64,000 nucleotides of DNA, taken from the NCBI GenBank assembly GCA_029880855.1, contig JAOUNS010000008.1, positions 1-64,000 of the forward strand. The letters are read 5' to 3'. A program made the translations under genes and the position numbers. The notes under the pieces are model-generated. The model did no database searches and had not been told where the DNA came from. It worked only from the letters and a program-made list of their open reading frames with translations. Source of the stretch: Gammaproteobacteria bacterium. GTDB lineage: Bacteria > Pseudomonadota > Gammaproteobacteria > UBA6429 > Thiohalophilaceae. Positions 8,599 to 18,100 of this stretch are shown here, piece after piece. Position 1 is the first letter of the stretch; each line of letters starts with the position of its first letter.

Positions 8599-9345
8599 AT
8601 GGATGATCAAACACTCCTGCAATACAGCCGGCAGATTATGCTGCCGCAAATCGATATCGCCGGTCAGGAAAAGCTCCTGCAGTCCACGGCCCTTATTGTC
8701 GGCATGGGCGGGCTGGGTTCCCCCGTGGCGATGTACCTTGCCGCCGCCGGGGTCGGCCACTTGATCCTGGCCGATTTTGATCGGGTTGACCTCAGCAACC
8801 TGCAACGCCAACTCCTGCATCGTCACAGTGATATCGGCCGCCCCAAAGTGGAATCGGCCCGTGACACCCTGCTGGCGATCAATCCCACTGTCCGTGTTAC
8901 CTGTGTTGCCGAAAAGCTCGATACCGACAGATTGATCGCCATGCTCGAGGGGGTGGACATCGTGCTGGATGGCTCTGACAACTTCACGACACGCTTCGCC
9001 GTCAACCGGGCCTGTGTTACCCGGCAAGTGCCGCTGGTGAGCGGGGCCGCGATACGTATGGAAGGACAGGTCGCGGTGTTTCCCTGCAACCAGCCTGAAG
9101 CGCCCTGTTACCACTGCCTATATAAAGAAGAAGGTGAAGAGGAGGCCCGGTGTAGTGAAAATGGCGTCCTTGCTCCGGTTGTCGGTGTAATCGGCAGTAT
9201 TCAGGCGACAGAAGCCATAAAAGTTTTGTTAAATATCGGCGAGACGCTCGCCGGCCACTTGCTGGTCATTGATTTCCTGCACACCGATTGGCGAAAACTC
9301 AAGATACGCAGGGACCCGCACTGCAGCGTATGTCGCCGTCAGTAA
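8599..9345 (+). CDS. moeB: HesA/MoeB/ThiF-family adenylyltransferase
   Basis: E1-like enzymes of this family adenylate the C-terminal Gly-Gly of a small sulfur carrier (MoaD or ThiS) with ATP. The 248 residues match MoeB/ThiF length. The nucleotide loop is GMGGLGSPVAMYLAAAGVG, and the zinc site is formed by CYHC and the C-terminal CSVC. A Cys in RCSENGVLAP sits where the family keeps its reactive Cys. No MoaD or ThiS gene is in the window, so MoeB versus ThiF cannot be decided; MoeB is my preferred label. Confidence 0.9.
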   Translation: MDDQTLLQYSRQIMLPQIDIAGQEKLLQSTALIVGMGGLGSPVAMYLAAAGVGHLILADFDRVDLSNLQRQLLHRHSDIGRPKVESARDTLLAINPTVRVTCVAEKLDTDRLIAMLEGVDIVLDGSDNFTTRFAVNRACVTRQVPLVSGAAIRMEGQVAVFPCNQPEAPCYHCLYKEEGEEEARCSENGVLAPVVGVIGSIQATEAIKVLLNIGETLAGHLLVIDFLHTDWRKLKIRRDPHCSVCRRQ

Positions 9346-9396
9346 CAAGCCATATCTCTTTGTTTTTATTGAATTAACTTGCCTTACACAGATTAA

Positions 9397-9435
9397 GTGC
9401 AGGCTTTATGGTTACTTCATAACCATATTCTGCAC
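9397..9435. promoter_or_regulatory. Nested dyad between moeB and the rhodanese gene
   Basis: An outer pair GTGCAG (9397-9402)/CTGCAC (9430-9435) encloses an inner 8-bp pair TATGGTTA (9407-9414)/TAACCATA (9420-9427) around CTTCA. There is no T run. It lies 97 bp before the rhodanese start and could be an operator or an RNA structure. Confidence 0.5.
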
Positions 9436-9531
9436 TGCATATATTCGCCAAAACCTAAAGCCGCACCATTTCAAGCCGAAAATAGTTGAAGCAATTCCAA
9501 TTTCTCAACCCATACAAATAGGAGTGCGGTC

Positions 9532-9957
9532 ATGAAACGCGTTGTGTTATCTACCACTATGTTAGTTATGCTCGGTCTGGCGTTTGCACCTGGTGCCCAT
9601 GCCGACAAAAAGAAGATATCCCCGAACACAGTATCCGGCGCCAAAACAGTTAATGCCCAACAGGCCAAAAAGCTGTTTGACCAGGGCGTTGTGTTTGTCG
9701 ATGTTCGCAGCGACAAGGACTTTGCTGCAGGACGTATCCCTGATGCGATCCATATCGAACTGAAAAAAGTCTATAGCAAGAACACCCTGAGTGAGCACGT
9801 CAAGCCCGGTCAGAAAGTGGTGATCTATTGCAACGGTCACAGCTGTCTGCGCAGTGCCAAGGCTTCTGAACAGGCCGTGTCCTGGGGCTACAAAAACGTG
9901 TACTACTTCCGTGATGGTTATCCGGCCTGGAAAAAATCCGGTTACCCGGTGGAATAA
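9532..9957 (+). CDS. Periplasmic rhodanese-domain protein
   Basis: Single-domain rhodaneses carry persulfide sulfur on an active-site Cys. A signal peptide (residues 1-24, cut after AHA) sends this 141-residue protein to the periplasm. The rhodanese fold is shown by VVFVDVRSDKDFAAGRIPDA and the active loop YCNGHSCLRSAKA, which is longer than the common C-x4-R loop and holds two Cys. GAGTGCGG lies 5 bp before the ATG. The neighbouring moeB-like gene also uses sulfur chemistry, but that enzyme is cytoplasmic, so a direct link is doubtful. Confidence 0.9.
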   Translation: MKRVVLSTTMLVMLGLAFAPGAHADKKKISPNTVSGAKTVNAQQAKKLFDQGVVFVDVRSDKDFAAGRIPDAIHIELKKVYSKNTLSEHVKPGQKVVIYCNGHSCLRSAKASEQAVSWGYKNVYYFRDGYPAWKKSGYPVE

Positions 9958-10010
9958 GTACGTCCGGTAATTTTGATACAACTTAATATAGAAGAAGGCT
10001 TGCTGTTATT

Positions 10011-11891
10011 ATGAGTTTAAAAGCACGCATACTTCTACTGAGTTTGGCTACTATCCTGCTGGTTGTGATCGCTCAGACCACAGCCGGCAGGATGACTCAG
10101 AATGAAGTCGAGGAACGCTTCGAAGAAGCATCGATTACAGGTGAGGCGCTGCTTTGGCGCTTGATTCTCACCAATCAGATGGATGGCATGGAATCAAATG
10201 CCACCGCACTGGCGCGTGACCGAGATACGCGCAATGCGCTGCAAAGTCAGGATAATGAAGCCCTGGCCGAAAATGTTCGCACCACTTATAACCTGCTGAG
10301 TGCCTCCAAGGTACTGACCGGCCTGTCGATCAGTGATTTAAATGGCCAAAATCTGGTCACCATTCCCGAAGAGCTCAAGCTCGGTGAAAACAGATTAATC
10401 AAGAAATCGCTGGAAACCGGCAAGGTCCAGCGCGGTGTGATTTTTGACGAGCAGGGCCGTCCGCAGATAGCGGTCAGTTTCCCGTTACTGATGCGCGGTC
10501 AACCCATCGGTGGCGCCACCTACATCCGCGATCTGCAGGATGCCGTCAAGCAAATGAAAAACAGTAATGAATCCGAAATTGTCATCCTGAACGGGAATGG
10601 CGGTGTGGTGTACAGTACCGTCGATGAGCTGCTTGCCCAGCTTGACTATAAGTTGCCTGAACTGGGTAAATCAAAATTCAAACCGGCCAAACATGATGGC
10701 AAAACCTATGCCGTTGTGACGCATCCGGTCAAAGACTTTACCAACGAAGCTCGTGCACACCTGGTTACCGTTAAGGACCATACCGAAAGTTTCAACAAAC
10801 AGTCTCGACTGAACTGGATGGCAGTGCTGGTTACAAGCGTAATTGTTGTTGCCATGATCCTGATCCTGTTCTGGTATATCAGCCGATCTTTCACCAAACT
10901 GAACGCCATTATTCGGGTCGTCAAGGATGTAGCTACCGGTGACCTTACCCCGGATACAGGCAAAGCCGATACCAACTCCAATGATGAAACCGGTCAGCTG
11001 ACCAAGGCCATGGCCGCCATGCTCGATAACCTTGGTGTGATGGTCGTCGAGATCAACAAGACCACGGTTATGCTGGCATCATCCAGCGAAGAATTGACCG
11101 CGATCTCCAAACAAACCAACGGCAGTATCGAGCGGCAGTTGGCCGAAACAGCCCAGGTGGCCACCGCCATCAACGAACTGGCTTCGACTGCACAGGAAGT
11201 TGCCCGCAATGCCGCCGAAGCGGCTAACGCAGCAGACACAGCCAATAAAGAGGCCCAGGAAGGGGCTAAAGTTTCCCAGGGACTGTCCCAGGCCATCAGC
11301 AACCAGATCAAGGAAACCAATCAGGTGGCTGATTCACTGCACCGCCTGCAGGATCAAACCGACAAGATTGCCAATATTATGGCTGTCATCAATGACATTG
11401 CAGAACAAACCAACCTGCTCGCATTGAACGCGGCAATTGAAGCAGCCCGCGCCGGTGAACAGGGTCGCGGTTTTGCCGTAGTGGCTGATGAAGTTCGTAC
11501 GCTGGCGACACGTACCCAGCAATCCACCAAGGAAATCGAAGAGACAGTGGCCGGTCTGCAATCCGAAACCAACAAGACCGTTGCCATCATGAAAACCACT
11601 CAGGAAGAGGCCGGTAAGACCCAGGGCTTTGTTGAACAGACAACCCATCGCCTTAACGGGATTGCCACTTCGGTCGACAACATCAGCCAGATGATCACCC
11701 AGATCGCCACGGCGACTGAGGAACACACTTCCGTAACGGAAGAGATTGACCGTAATGTCACGAACATTACCCAACTGGCGCAACAGGTTGCCGACGATGC
11801 CAAGCATACGACGACAGCCACCAATGAACTGGCCCAACTGGCCGCACAACTGGAAGCACTGGTCGGCCAATTCAAGACCAAAACCGCTTAA
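10011..11891 (+). CDS. Methyl-accepting chemotaxis protein
   Basis: This transmembrane receptor should signal to CheA/CheW. In order: TM1 (about 7-26), a periplasmic Cache-like sensor (about 30-268, with [20 protein letters not shown]), TM2 (269-292), a HAMP domain, and a long cytoplasmic coiled coil. The hairpin tip from about residue 463 ([20 protein letters not shown], then [15 protein letters not shown]) is the invariant kinase-contact region. There is no C-terminal NWETF-like CheR tether. No che operon lies nearby, so it is an orphan receptor. The ligand cannot be told. Confidence 0.95.
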   Translation: MSLKARILLLSLATILLVVIAQTTAGRMTQNEVEERFEEASITGEALLWRLILTNQMDGMESNATALARDRDTRNALQSQDNEALAENVRTTYNLLSASKVLTGLSISDLNGQNLVTIPEELKLGENRLIKKSLETGKVQRGVIFDEQGRPQIAVSFPLLMRGQPIGGATYIRDLQDAVKQMKNSNESEIVILNGNGGVVYSTVDELLAQLDYKLPELGKSKFKPAKHDGKTYAVVTHPVKDFTNEARAHLVTVKDHTESFNKQSRLNWMAVLVTSVIVVAMILILFWYISRSFTKLNAIIRVVKDVATGDLTPDTGKADTNSNDETGQLTKAMAAMLDNLGVMVVEINKTTVMLASSSEELTAISKQTNGSIERQLAETAQVATAINELASTAQEVARNAAEAANAADTANKEAQEGAKVSQGLSQAISNQIKETNQVADSLHRLQDQTDKIANIMAVINDIAEQTNLLALNAAIEAARAGEQGRGFAVVADEVRTLATRTQQSTKEIEETVAGLQSETNKTVAIMKTTQEEAGKTQGFVEQTTHRLNGIATSVDNISQMITQIATATEEHTSVTEEIDRNVTNITQLAQQVADDAKHTTTATNELAQLAAQLEALVGQFKTKTA

Positions 11892-11898
11892 GTCACAG

Positions 11899-11930
11899 AC
11901 AATGCCTTCACCATGAAGGCATTGTACTTT
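11899..11930 (+). terminator. Intrinsic terminator after the MCP gene
   Basis: An 11-bp stem ACAATGCCTTC/GAAGGCATTGT with loop ACCAT is followed by ACTTTT, 7 bp past the MCP stop. Confidence 0.75.
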
Positions 11931-12019
11931 TCCCAGCCACTCCATTGCTCATCAACGTTTGTCCCTGACACGTCCGGCTGTGATGACGTAACTGACACAA
12001 CAATTGTTCCAGACATATA

Positions 12020-12059
12020 AAAAGGCCGGCCGTACATCCTTGTGCGCGGCCGGCCTTTT
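12020..12059. terminator. Bidirectional terminator between convergent genes
   Basis: AAAAGGCCGGCCG and its exact complement form a 13-bp stem with A and T runs on either side, so it can stop transcription from both the MCP side and the lipoprotein side. It lies between two convergent genes. Confidence 0.85.
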
Positions 12060-12079
12060 GCTATGCAGAGGTGCTCCGG

Positions 12080-12964
12080 CTAATCCTGTCTGGCGATATC
12101 TCCCCCGGAGTTACACCGGTCTGCCACCTCATGGATATGCCATTTCCTTTGTTTAATAATCTTATCGTCCAGCAACTTGACGATCAAATTTACCTTGTTA
12201 CGTATAATTTCATCCTGCCGGCACTTGTTAATCACCAGTTTCGAACCGGGATACATCATAATGGCTTCCATGATTTCAGCCCGGTCCTCTTCCATGCCCA
12301 ACTGGGAATACTTGTTCATAAAGCCTTTTTCCAGCCTGCTGCTTTTCACCATTTTAGGATTGGTATAGGCCAACACTCCGCCGCGGGAATAGGTGAATCC
12401 CGGCACATTCAGGGCATGCCAAGCTGCCCACTTGTAATAGTGTTTGCCCCACACAACATAGTCTGTGTTATGGAATAACTCATGGTGGAACACCGTTCGC
12501 ATGTATGGCATTTTATAGGGGACCAGCGGTGTGGATTTCACATCCCTGGCCAGGGAATAAATCACAATATTATTTTCCGGCGCAGGCATAGCGGCTACTG
12601 TGATGCCATTCACACTCAGGTTTTCACCGATACAGATATTTTCGGCCCGTGACTTGCGGAAAAAATCCACCGGGTACTTCCGGATTTCCTCATGCATCAT
12701 CTGCATAAACGTCAGCAGCCGTTTGTTATCCACCGCCAGATTATAACGTCCCCAATAGGTTGAGCACTTCTTGTTGATGTGCACCTTTACTCCATAACCG
12801 GCCTCGATTTCCTGCTTGAGACGATAGATGGCCCGGACGTCCGGATCACTGCCGGCCGGACTGCGCTTTATTATTAACTCTTTTTCCATACGGGAGATGG
12901 AACTGCAAGAAACGATTGAAAACAGGAGGAGAACAATACTGCAAACTCTGAAAAGACCACTCAT
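12080..12964 (-). CDS. Putative zinc-metallopeptidase lipoprotein
   Basis: The 294-residue product has a lipoprotein signal with lipobox IVSC (Cys20). The segment VFHHELFHNTDY contains HELFH, a match to the HExxH zinc-peptidase motif, and MEEDRAEIMEAI some 60 residues later offers Glu residues as a third ligand, as in gluzincin-type enzymes. The protein should face the periplasm from an envelope membrane. Several Cys in the mature part could form disulfides. It resembles the 'putative zinc-binding metallo-peptidase' group, but I cannot name a substrate. It is convergent with the MCP gene and isolated. Confidence 0.75.
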   Translation of the reverse strand: MSGLFRVCSIVLLLFSIVSCSSISRMEKELIIKRSPAGSDPDVRAIYRLKQEIEAGYGVKVHINKKCSTYWGRYNLAVDNKRLLTFMQMMHEEIRKYPVDFFRKSRAENICIGENLSVNGITVAAMPAPENNIVIYSLARDVKSTPLVPYKMPYMRTVFHHELFHNTDYVVWGKHYYKWAAWHALNVPGFTYSRGGVLAYTNPKMVKSSRLEKGFMNKYSQLGMEEDRAEIMEAIMMYPGSKLVINKCRQDEIIRNKVNLIVKLLDDKIIKQRKWHIHEVADRCNSGGDIARQD

Positions 12965-13484
12965 ACGACACCCCGCTTAAATACCACAAGCGGCAACAAC
13001 ACGCTGCCTGTCTTATTCTGGTATCGTGCTCCCGGGCCGGGACTTGAGAAAAAAAGCGCGTTTTGAGCCGGTTTTTTTCACCACAAAAGAGCGGAGGAAT
13101 GTAGTCTTTTCGCCCTTCCGTCAGAGTCCACCGGGAAATTCGCCTGTTCCTGCTTGACTGCTTGTCCCCGCCCCCCTCTACACAGGAACAAACCGGTAAA
13201 TATCTCTCAGACGACATGCGAATTTGAGCTTGCAACTGTCTATTCAACCATTGCGGGATATTGAAATCACGCAGTTTCCATTGCTTAACTTCTTAATTAA
13301 ATGACAGAACAATACCTCAATCTGTCAGGTTCAAGACATACGGTGTTTTTTTTCATTTACACCAATGTTATTTGCGGCTATAAAACAATTATAAGAAAAC
13401 AAAAATTCAGCTTCACAGTCATCACCTGTCAACTCAATCCCGGAAGTATTGAGGACGCGAAGCAATTCAAAGGGAGAATTGGCG
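12965..13484. other. 520-bp non-coding spacer with one promoter
   Basis: The left part (12965-13250) includes GGGCCGGGAC and homopolymer runs around 13050-13080 (AAAAAAA, TTTTTTT) but no supported gene. Base composition turns strongly A/T-rich from about 13280, and a sigma-70-like promoter for the next gene lies at 13356-13384. Short ORFs here have no ribosome-binding site or recognisable product. Confidence 0.5.
13356..13384 (+). promoter_or_regulatory. Sigma-70-like promoter for the AT-rich secreted protein
   Basis: TTTACA (13356-13361) and TATAAA (13379-13384) are 17 bp apart, giving a start near 13391 and a leader of about 95 nt before the ATG at 13485. Confidence 0.55.
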
Positions 13485-15197
13485 ATGAATAAACCGTTCT
13501 TTGTTTTAATTACGGCAGCACTCAATCTATCAGTTATCGCAATCGCAGAAGAAAATAATTCTAAGACCAAAAACAAAAAACCGGGATTGCTTGATTGCGA
13601 AGAGAAAACCCTGTACTACATCCCATCGAACAATAATGCACCTAAAGATGACAAAATCTCTACAAAAAGCATCACTTATACAGTCTGCGAAAATCACAGC
13701 ATGGTAGTACGGGACTGCACCAACGAACTCTCCTATGTTTATACACCTGAACCAAAAAAAATCCATGCACGAAGAAAAGGCAGGGCCTTTAAAAAATTTT
13801 CAGCAAACAAGTACAGCCCCACAGATGTCTATAGAGCACCAACAGAAAAGACCAATAATTGCACGCCGGGGGAGGAAACACTGGAACAATATTTTGCAAG
13901 AAACCATGCAGGACTCGTGGCACACATAGAAAACCATCCAGACCCAGAAGCATTTCTAAATGCACATCCGCCCCTTGTTGATTATCTTCATAAAAAATAC
14001 CCAACAAAAAAAACACAAAGCATAAACAAAAATAATACAAATTTGGCATCATCTGACAAACAACCTGCACAGGTCATTGTGCCGCCAAAAACAAAACCGG
14101 CACCACAAGTTGTCGATAAAGCAAAACCAGAAAATACTCACTCCTCCCAAAATACCAGGACTGGTGATAAAGGAAGGGAAATCACAACAATCCTGGACAA
14201 ACATGCAAACCAGAAAACCCAGCCACCCAAACAAATCAAAAACAACCACGATAATTCACACATATTATCTTTGGCGCAAAATCTGGCAAGAGAACAGATA
14301 AATATGCTGGAGCGGGCAAAAAGACACAAAAATCAGACAAAGTATATCGAATCGGTAAAAATTCTTGCCACAGCACAACAGTCAATCATTGATATTTCAA
14401 TAAAAAACCCGGAAAAGACCACTCCATCACCATTAAGACCCGTACCTGAACCGGCACCGGAAACCGACACAAGCAGCAATGGCGGCAATAATTCTAACGA
14501 TGAAGAAAACCCGTGGAAGTTTGAATTCACTTTGGGGCAAGAATCCTCTACTTACAATGCCACCAATACACCTTCTGCCGGAGTATTTACTTCAAACAAC
14601 ATCTATGTGGAGTTATCCGGCGGTCAACTTGCCTGGAAAAATGCGTTTGGTACAAATTGCCGCCTCCATATCACAGAAAATCTGCGATTTGGCACGTCAA
14701 ACATTGAGGTAACAGGAAATAACAATACAGTAACTGTAATTCGGGAAGCAGAGGTAATTATCGCCAATGCGAGCATGTGGTTTTCTGCCTTTAACTGCAA
14801 CGAGGACGAAACACAAAACCTTTATATTAAACTGACAGGCGGATTTATTGCCGACAACGACACACAAGTCACCAACAACACACAGGGGCACACAATGTTG
14901 TATTTCGGAGTCATAAACCAAAAAAAGGATAACAACCTGTTTGGAAGCTATCTGGAAATTGGCGCCGGGTATGATGAAAGATTTCGCGAAAGAAAAAGAA
15001 GTCTGCTTATCAATGCACAAGCTGTTTATAAAATTTCCAATTCTCCCTGGAGATTTGTCGCACAGGCAGAACTCAATTCCGGCCCCGGCGCAGATGACTT
15101 CAGGATGAGTTTTGGTTTCCGACGCGATTTTGATTTTCTGATAAATATCTTTGCAGATACCCTGGGTATAGAAGGGGCAAGCATACCCAGAGACTAA
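13485..15197 (+). CDS. AT-rich secreted protein with barrel-like C-terminus
   Basis: I choose the ATG at 13485, which has AGGGAGAA 6 bp upstream. The 570-residue product has a signal peptide (to about AIA), a Cys-containing N-terminal part (LLDCEEKTLYY, TVCENHS, VRDCTNEL), a helical segment EQYFARNHAGLVAHIENHP, and a long Lys/Pro/Asn/Gln-rich linker (about 170-345). The last 220 residues alternate hydrophobic and polar residues (WKFEFTLGQESSTYN, GSYLEIGAGYDERF, FRMSFGFRRDFDF), as in an outer-membrane beta-barrel. A/T content and Lys/Asn use contrast sharply with the neighbours, suggesting acquisition. I do not recognise the family. Confidence 0.75.
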   Translation: MNKPFFVLITAALNLSVIAIAEENNSKTKNKKPGLLDCEEKTLYYIPSNNNAPKDDKISTKSITYTVCENHSMVVRDCTNELSYVYTPEPKKIHARRKGRAFKKFSANKYSPTDVYRAPTEKTNNCTPGEETLEQYFARNHAGLVAHIENHPDPEAFLNAHPPLVDYLHKKYPTKKTQSINKNNTNLASSDKQPAQVIVPPKTKPAPQVVDKAKPENTHSSQNTRTGDKGREITTILDKHANQKTQPPKQIKNNHDNSHILSLAQNLAREQINMLERAKRHKNQTKYIESVKILATAQQSIIDISIKNPEKTTPSPLRPVPEPAPETDTSSNGGNNSNDEENPWKFEFTLGQESSTYNATNTPSAGVFTSNNIYVELSGGQLAWKNAFGTNCRLHITENLRFGTSNIEVTGNNNTVTVIREAEVIIANASMWFSAFNCNEDETQNLYIKLTGGFIADNDTQVTNNTQGHTMLYFGVINQKKDNNLFGSYLEIGAGYDERFRERKRSLLINAQAVYKISNSPWRFVAQAELNSGPGADDFRMSFGFRRDFDFLINIFADTLGIEGASIPRD

Positions 15198-15237
15198 AGT
15201 CAGACACAAATCAATACAGTTTGCAGTCAACCAAAAG

Positions 15238-16113
15238 CTAGTGCCGGGTAATATTGCCCTTATCCCCCGAGATATCGTCAACAAAGATTTGTTCTATATC
15301 GACAATGTCGTAGTGGTATTTCTGGTTGCAGAACTCACAGGCGACGTTGACCTCGCCCTGTTCCTCGATGATGCTTTTGACTTCTGTGTAACCGAGGGAT
15401 TGCAGCATGTTGGTGACTCTGTCCCGGGTACAGGTGCAACGGAAGAAAACCGGTTCGGTGTCAAAGATCCGGACATCTTCTTCATGATAGAGACGATGCA
15501 CGATCTGTTGCTGGGAGAGATGCAGCAGTTCGGCATCCTTGATGGTGGCGCTGAGGTGTGAAACCCGTTCCCACAACTCGTGTTCCTCTTCATTCCAGCG
15601 GCCGGGCAGTTTCTGGATCAACAGCCCACCGGCATGATGTCGATCAGCACTCAACCATAAGCGCGTATCCAGTTGTTCGGAACGCACCAGATAATCACCC
15701 AGCGCTTCGGCAAGTGATGTACCGTGCAGATTTACGATACTCTGATAGCGCTCCTTGCCCTCTTCCGGTTCCAGGGTAATCACCAGTCGTCCCTGCCCCA
15801 GCATGGCGGCAAATTCAGATTGCTCAAAGTGCTCCTCACACTGCGCCACACCGCGCAAGGCATGCCCGTCAGTGCATTCGACCATTAACAGTTTTAAAGG
15901 CCCTTCACCGGTCATTTGCAGGGTCATGCGGCCCTTAAGCTTCAGTGTGGAGGACAACAACACCGCCGCCACCATGGTCTCACCCAACAGATCACGTACC
16001 GGTTGTGGATAGGAATGACGCTCGAGAATCGCCTGCCAGGTAGCGGACAACTGCACACAGGCGCCACGCACCGGGGCCTGTTCAAAAAGAAAACGTTGTA
16101 AAGTATCACTCAT
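15238..16113 (-). CDS. hslO: Hsp33 redox-regulated chaperonin
   Basis: Hsp33 is a cytoplasmic holdase switched on by oxidation of four zinc-binding Cys. They are seen here near the C-terminus as CTC (in FRCTCTRDRVTNML) and CEFC (in VACEFCNQKYHYD), the CxC...CxxC pattern. The 291-residue length is normal. The N-terminal core holds RGACVQLSATW and the conserved GEGPLKLLMVECTDGHALRGVA stretch. It converges on the AT-rich gene at 15197 with 40 bp between stops. Confidence 0.97.
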   Translation of the reverse strand: MSDTLQRFLFEQAPVRGACVQLSATWQAILERHSYPQPVRDLLGETMVAAVLLSSTLKLKGRMTLQMTGEGPLKLLMVECTDGHALRGVAQCEEHFEQSEFAAMLGQGRLVITLEPEEGKERYQSIVNLHGTSLAEALGDYLVRSEQLDTRLWLSADRHHAGGLLIQKLPGRWNEEEHELWERVSHLSATIKDAELLHLSQQQIVHRLYHEEDVRIFDTEPVFFRCTCTRDRVTNMLQSLGYTEVKSIIEEQGEVNVACEFCNQKYHYDIVDIEQIFVDDISGDKGNITRH

Positions 16114-16196
16114 GCTGAATTCATTCTCTCATTGCAACAGCAGCAAAACCAGGCAAGACAAGCCGCTGTTTAACATTGAATTTAAAGACAGGATAC

Positions 16197-16320
16197 ATAT
16201 CCCCTCACCCCTGCCCTTTGATTCGCTGCTTCCATGCAGCTCACCCTTCGGGCAACCAATAAAACGGTTGTCCAAAATTGTTCCCGACAATTTTGTCCCT
16301 GAGAGAGGGGGATCAGTTCC
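16197..16320. repeat. Intergenic element with TCCCG-loop hairpin
   Basis: A 9-bp stem (16273-16281/16287-16295, CAAAATTGT/ACAATTTTG) encloses loop TCCCG, the same stem length and loop as the hairpins at 6-28 and 182-204. It also shares an upstream CCCTGCCCT run with that repeat. It looks like a member of a dispersed intergenic repeat family. Confidence 0.5.
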
Positions 16321-16480
16321 TGTGCAAATGCGAGAGAATCAGATATATATGCAACTCGACAGAACAGCATCGCCTTCACACTGCCGCCACTCGTTGCAGC
16401 CGTATACAACTTCTCCCTGAAGAAGCGAGGTGTTGGTTCACCCACAGCGCAAGAAAACCGGAGAAACCAACCAATTATCT

Positions 16481-16520
16481 TTCTTTGCGTTCTCTGCGCC
16501 TCTGCGTACTCTGCGTTATA
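16481..16520. repeat. TCTGCG-type short repeat tract
   Basis: Several imperfect units of TCTTTGCG/TCTCTGCG/CTCTGCGT follow one another. Such tracts are dispersed in many bacterial genomes and generate false ORFs containing NAEYAEAQRTQR-like peptides on the minus strand, as here. The rest of 16114-16568 shows no gene. Confidence 0.5.
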
Positions 16521-16568
16521 TCTCGGAACAGGAAACAACCACCGATGTATGAATGCCGATTCAACGGC

Positions 16569-18002
16569 CTAAAGCCCCAGCTTCTTTTTCAGCAGTTCAT
16601 TCACCTGCCCCGGATTCGCCTTGCCACCGGTCTGTTTCATCACCTGACCGACAAAGAACCCCATCAACTTGTCCTTACCGGCTTTGAGTTGTTCCACCTG
16701 TTGCGGGTTGGCGGCGATGATCTCATCCAGTACGGTTTCAATGGCGCCGGTATCGGTGATCTGTCTCAAGCCTTTCTTGTCGATAATGGTGTCGGCATCA
16801 CCTTCACCCTGCCACATGGCTTCGAAGATTTCCTTGGCCAGCTTGCCGGAGATGGTGTTGTCCTTGATGCGCAACAACATGCCGCCCAACATATCAGCGC
16901 TGACCGGTGATGCGCTGATCGCCTTGCCGTCTTTGTTGAGCGCACCGGCCAGACTGGTGTTGACCCAGTTGGCAGCCAGTTTCGCATCACCACATTTACC
17001 GGCGACGGTTTCAAAATAATCCGCCGTCATACGATCAGCCGTCAGCTGGCCGGCGTCATCCCGCGACAAACCATAGTCCGCCATAAAGCGTTGCCGTTTG
17101 GCATCCGGCAGTTCGGGCAGAGTGTTGCGCACCTCGGCCAGTTGTTTTTCACTGATGGCCACCGGCAACAGATCGGGATCAGGGAAATAACGATAGTCCA
17201 TCGCCTCTTCCTTGCTGCGCATGGAGCGGGTCTCATCCTTGTCCGCATCATACAGGCGCGTTTCCTGAATGATCTTGCCGCCGCTTTCCAGTACATCGAT
17301 CTGGCGTTCCACTTCAAAGTTGATGGCCCGCTCCACAAAACGGAAGGAGTTGATGTTCTTCAATTCGGTACGGGTGCCAAATTCTTTTTGCCCTTTGGGT
17401 CGCACCGAGACGTTGGCATCACAACGGAAAGAACCTTCCTGCATGTTGCCGTCACTGATGCCGAGGTAAGTCACCAGTGAGTGCATTTTTTTCATGTAGG
17501 CCACCGCCTCTTTGGCGGAACGCATATCCGGTTCGGAGACGATCTCCAGCAGGGGTGTCCCGGCGCGATTGAGATCGATACCGGTCATGCCGTGGAAATC
17601 TTCATGCAGTGATTTGCCCGCATCTTCTTCCAGATGGGCTCGGGTCACGCCGATGATCTTGGTGGTGCCGTCTTCCAGTTCGATCTCCAGTGTCCCATGT
17701 TCAACGATCGGCAATTCGTACTGGCTGATCTGATAACCCTTGGGCAGATCGGGATAGAAATAGTTTTTCCGCGCAAACACGGAAAGCGGCGCCACTTTTG
17801 CGCCAATCGCCAAACCAAATTTGGCCGCCATGGTCACCACTTCACGATTCAACACCGGCAAGACACCGGGCAGGCCTAGATCAACCGCACAGGCCTGGGT
17901 GTTGGGTTCCGCACCATAGGCAGTCGCGGCACCGGAAAAGATTTTGCTCTTGGTGGCCAGTTGGGTGTGGATCTCCAGGCCGATGACGGTTTCCCATTCC
18001 AT
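16569..18002 (-). CDS. gatB: Aspartyl/glutamyl-tRNA amidotransferase subunit B
   Basis: GatB binds the misacylated Glu-tRNA-Gln or Asp-tRNA-Asn and activates it for amidation. The ATG at 18002 is chosen because [15 protein letters not shown] is the standard GatB N-terminus and GAGGT lies about 10 bp upstream. The 477 residues include the kinase-like cradle ([54 protein letters not shown]) and the C-terminal YqeY-like tail ([13 protein letters not shown]). Order gatC-gatA-gatB on one strand is standard. Confidence 0.97.
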   Translation of the reverse strand: MEWETVIGLEIHTQLATKSKIFSGAATAYGAEPNTQACAVDLGLPGVLPVLNREVVTMAAKFGLAIGAKVAPLSVFARKNYFYPDLPKGYQISQYELPIVEHGTLEIELEDGTTKIIGVTRAHLEEDAGKSLHEDFHGMTGIDLNRAGTPLLEIVSEPDMRSAKEAVAYMKKMHSLVTYLGISDGNMQEGSFRCDANVSVRPKGQKEFGTRTELKNINSFRFVERAINFEVERQIDVLESGGKIIQETRLYDADKDETRSMRSKEEAMDYRYFPDPDLLPVAISEKQLAEVRNTLPELPDAKRQRFMADYGLSRDDAGQLTADRMTADYFETVAGKCGDAKLAANWVNTSLAGALNKDGKAISASPVSADMLGGMLLRIKDNTISGKLAKEIFEAMWQGEGDADTIIDKKGLRQITDTGAIETVLDEIIAANPQQVEQLKAGKDKLMGFFVGQVMKQTGGKANPGQVNELLKKKLGL

Positions 18003-18100
18003 TACTCTTGTTACCTCATTGCTCTCCCCGCAGCGCAATGCAGGGGGGTTGAATATTCTTGCTCTGTCTCAACATGTCTTGCGCGCAGCCGAGACCATAA

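Noticed and set aside
13301-13492. Short ORF before the AT-rich secreted protein
   Set aside because: It covers the promoter region and runs into the real start; no ribosome-binding site or signature.
16182-16538. Minus-strand ORF with NAEYAEAQRTQR-like peptide
   Set aside because: This peptide is the usual translation of the TCTGCG-type repeat tract and occurs as a false ORF in many genomes.
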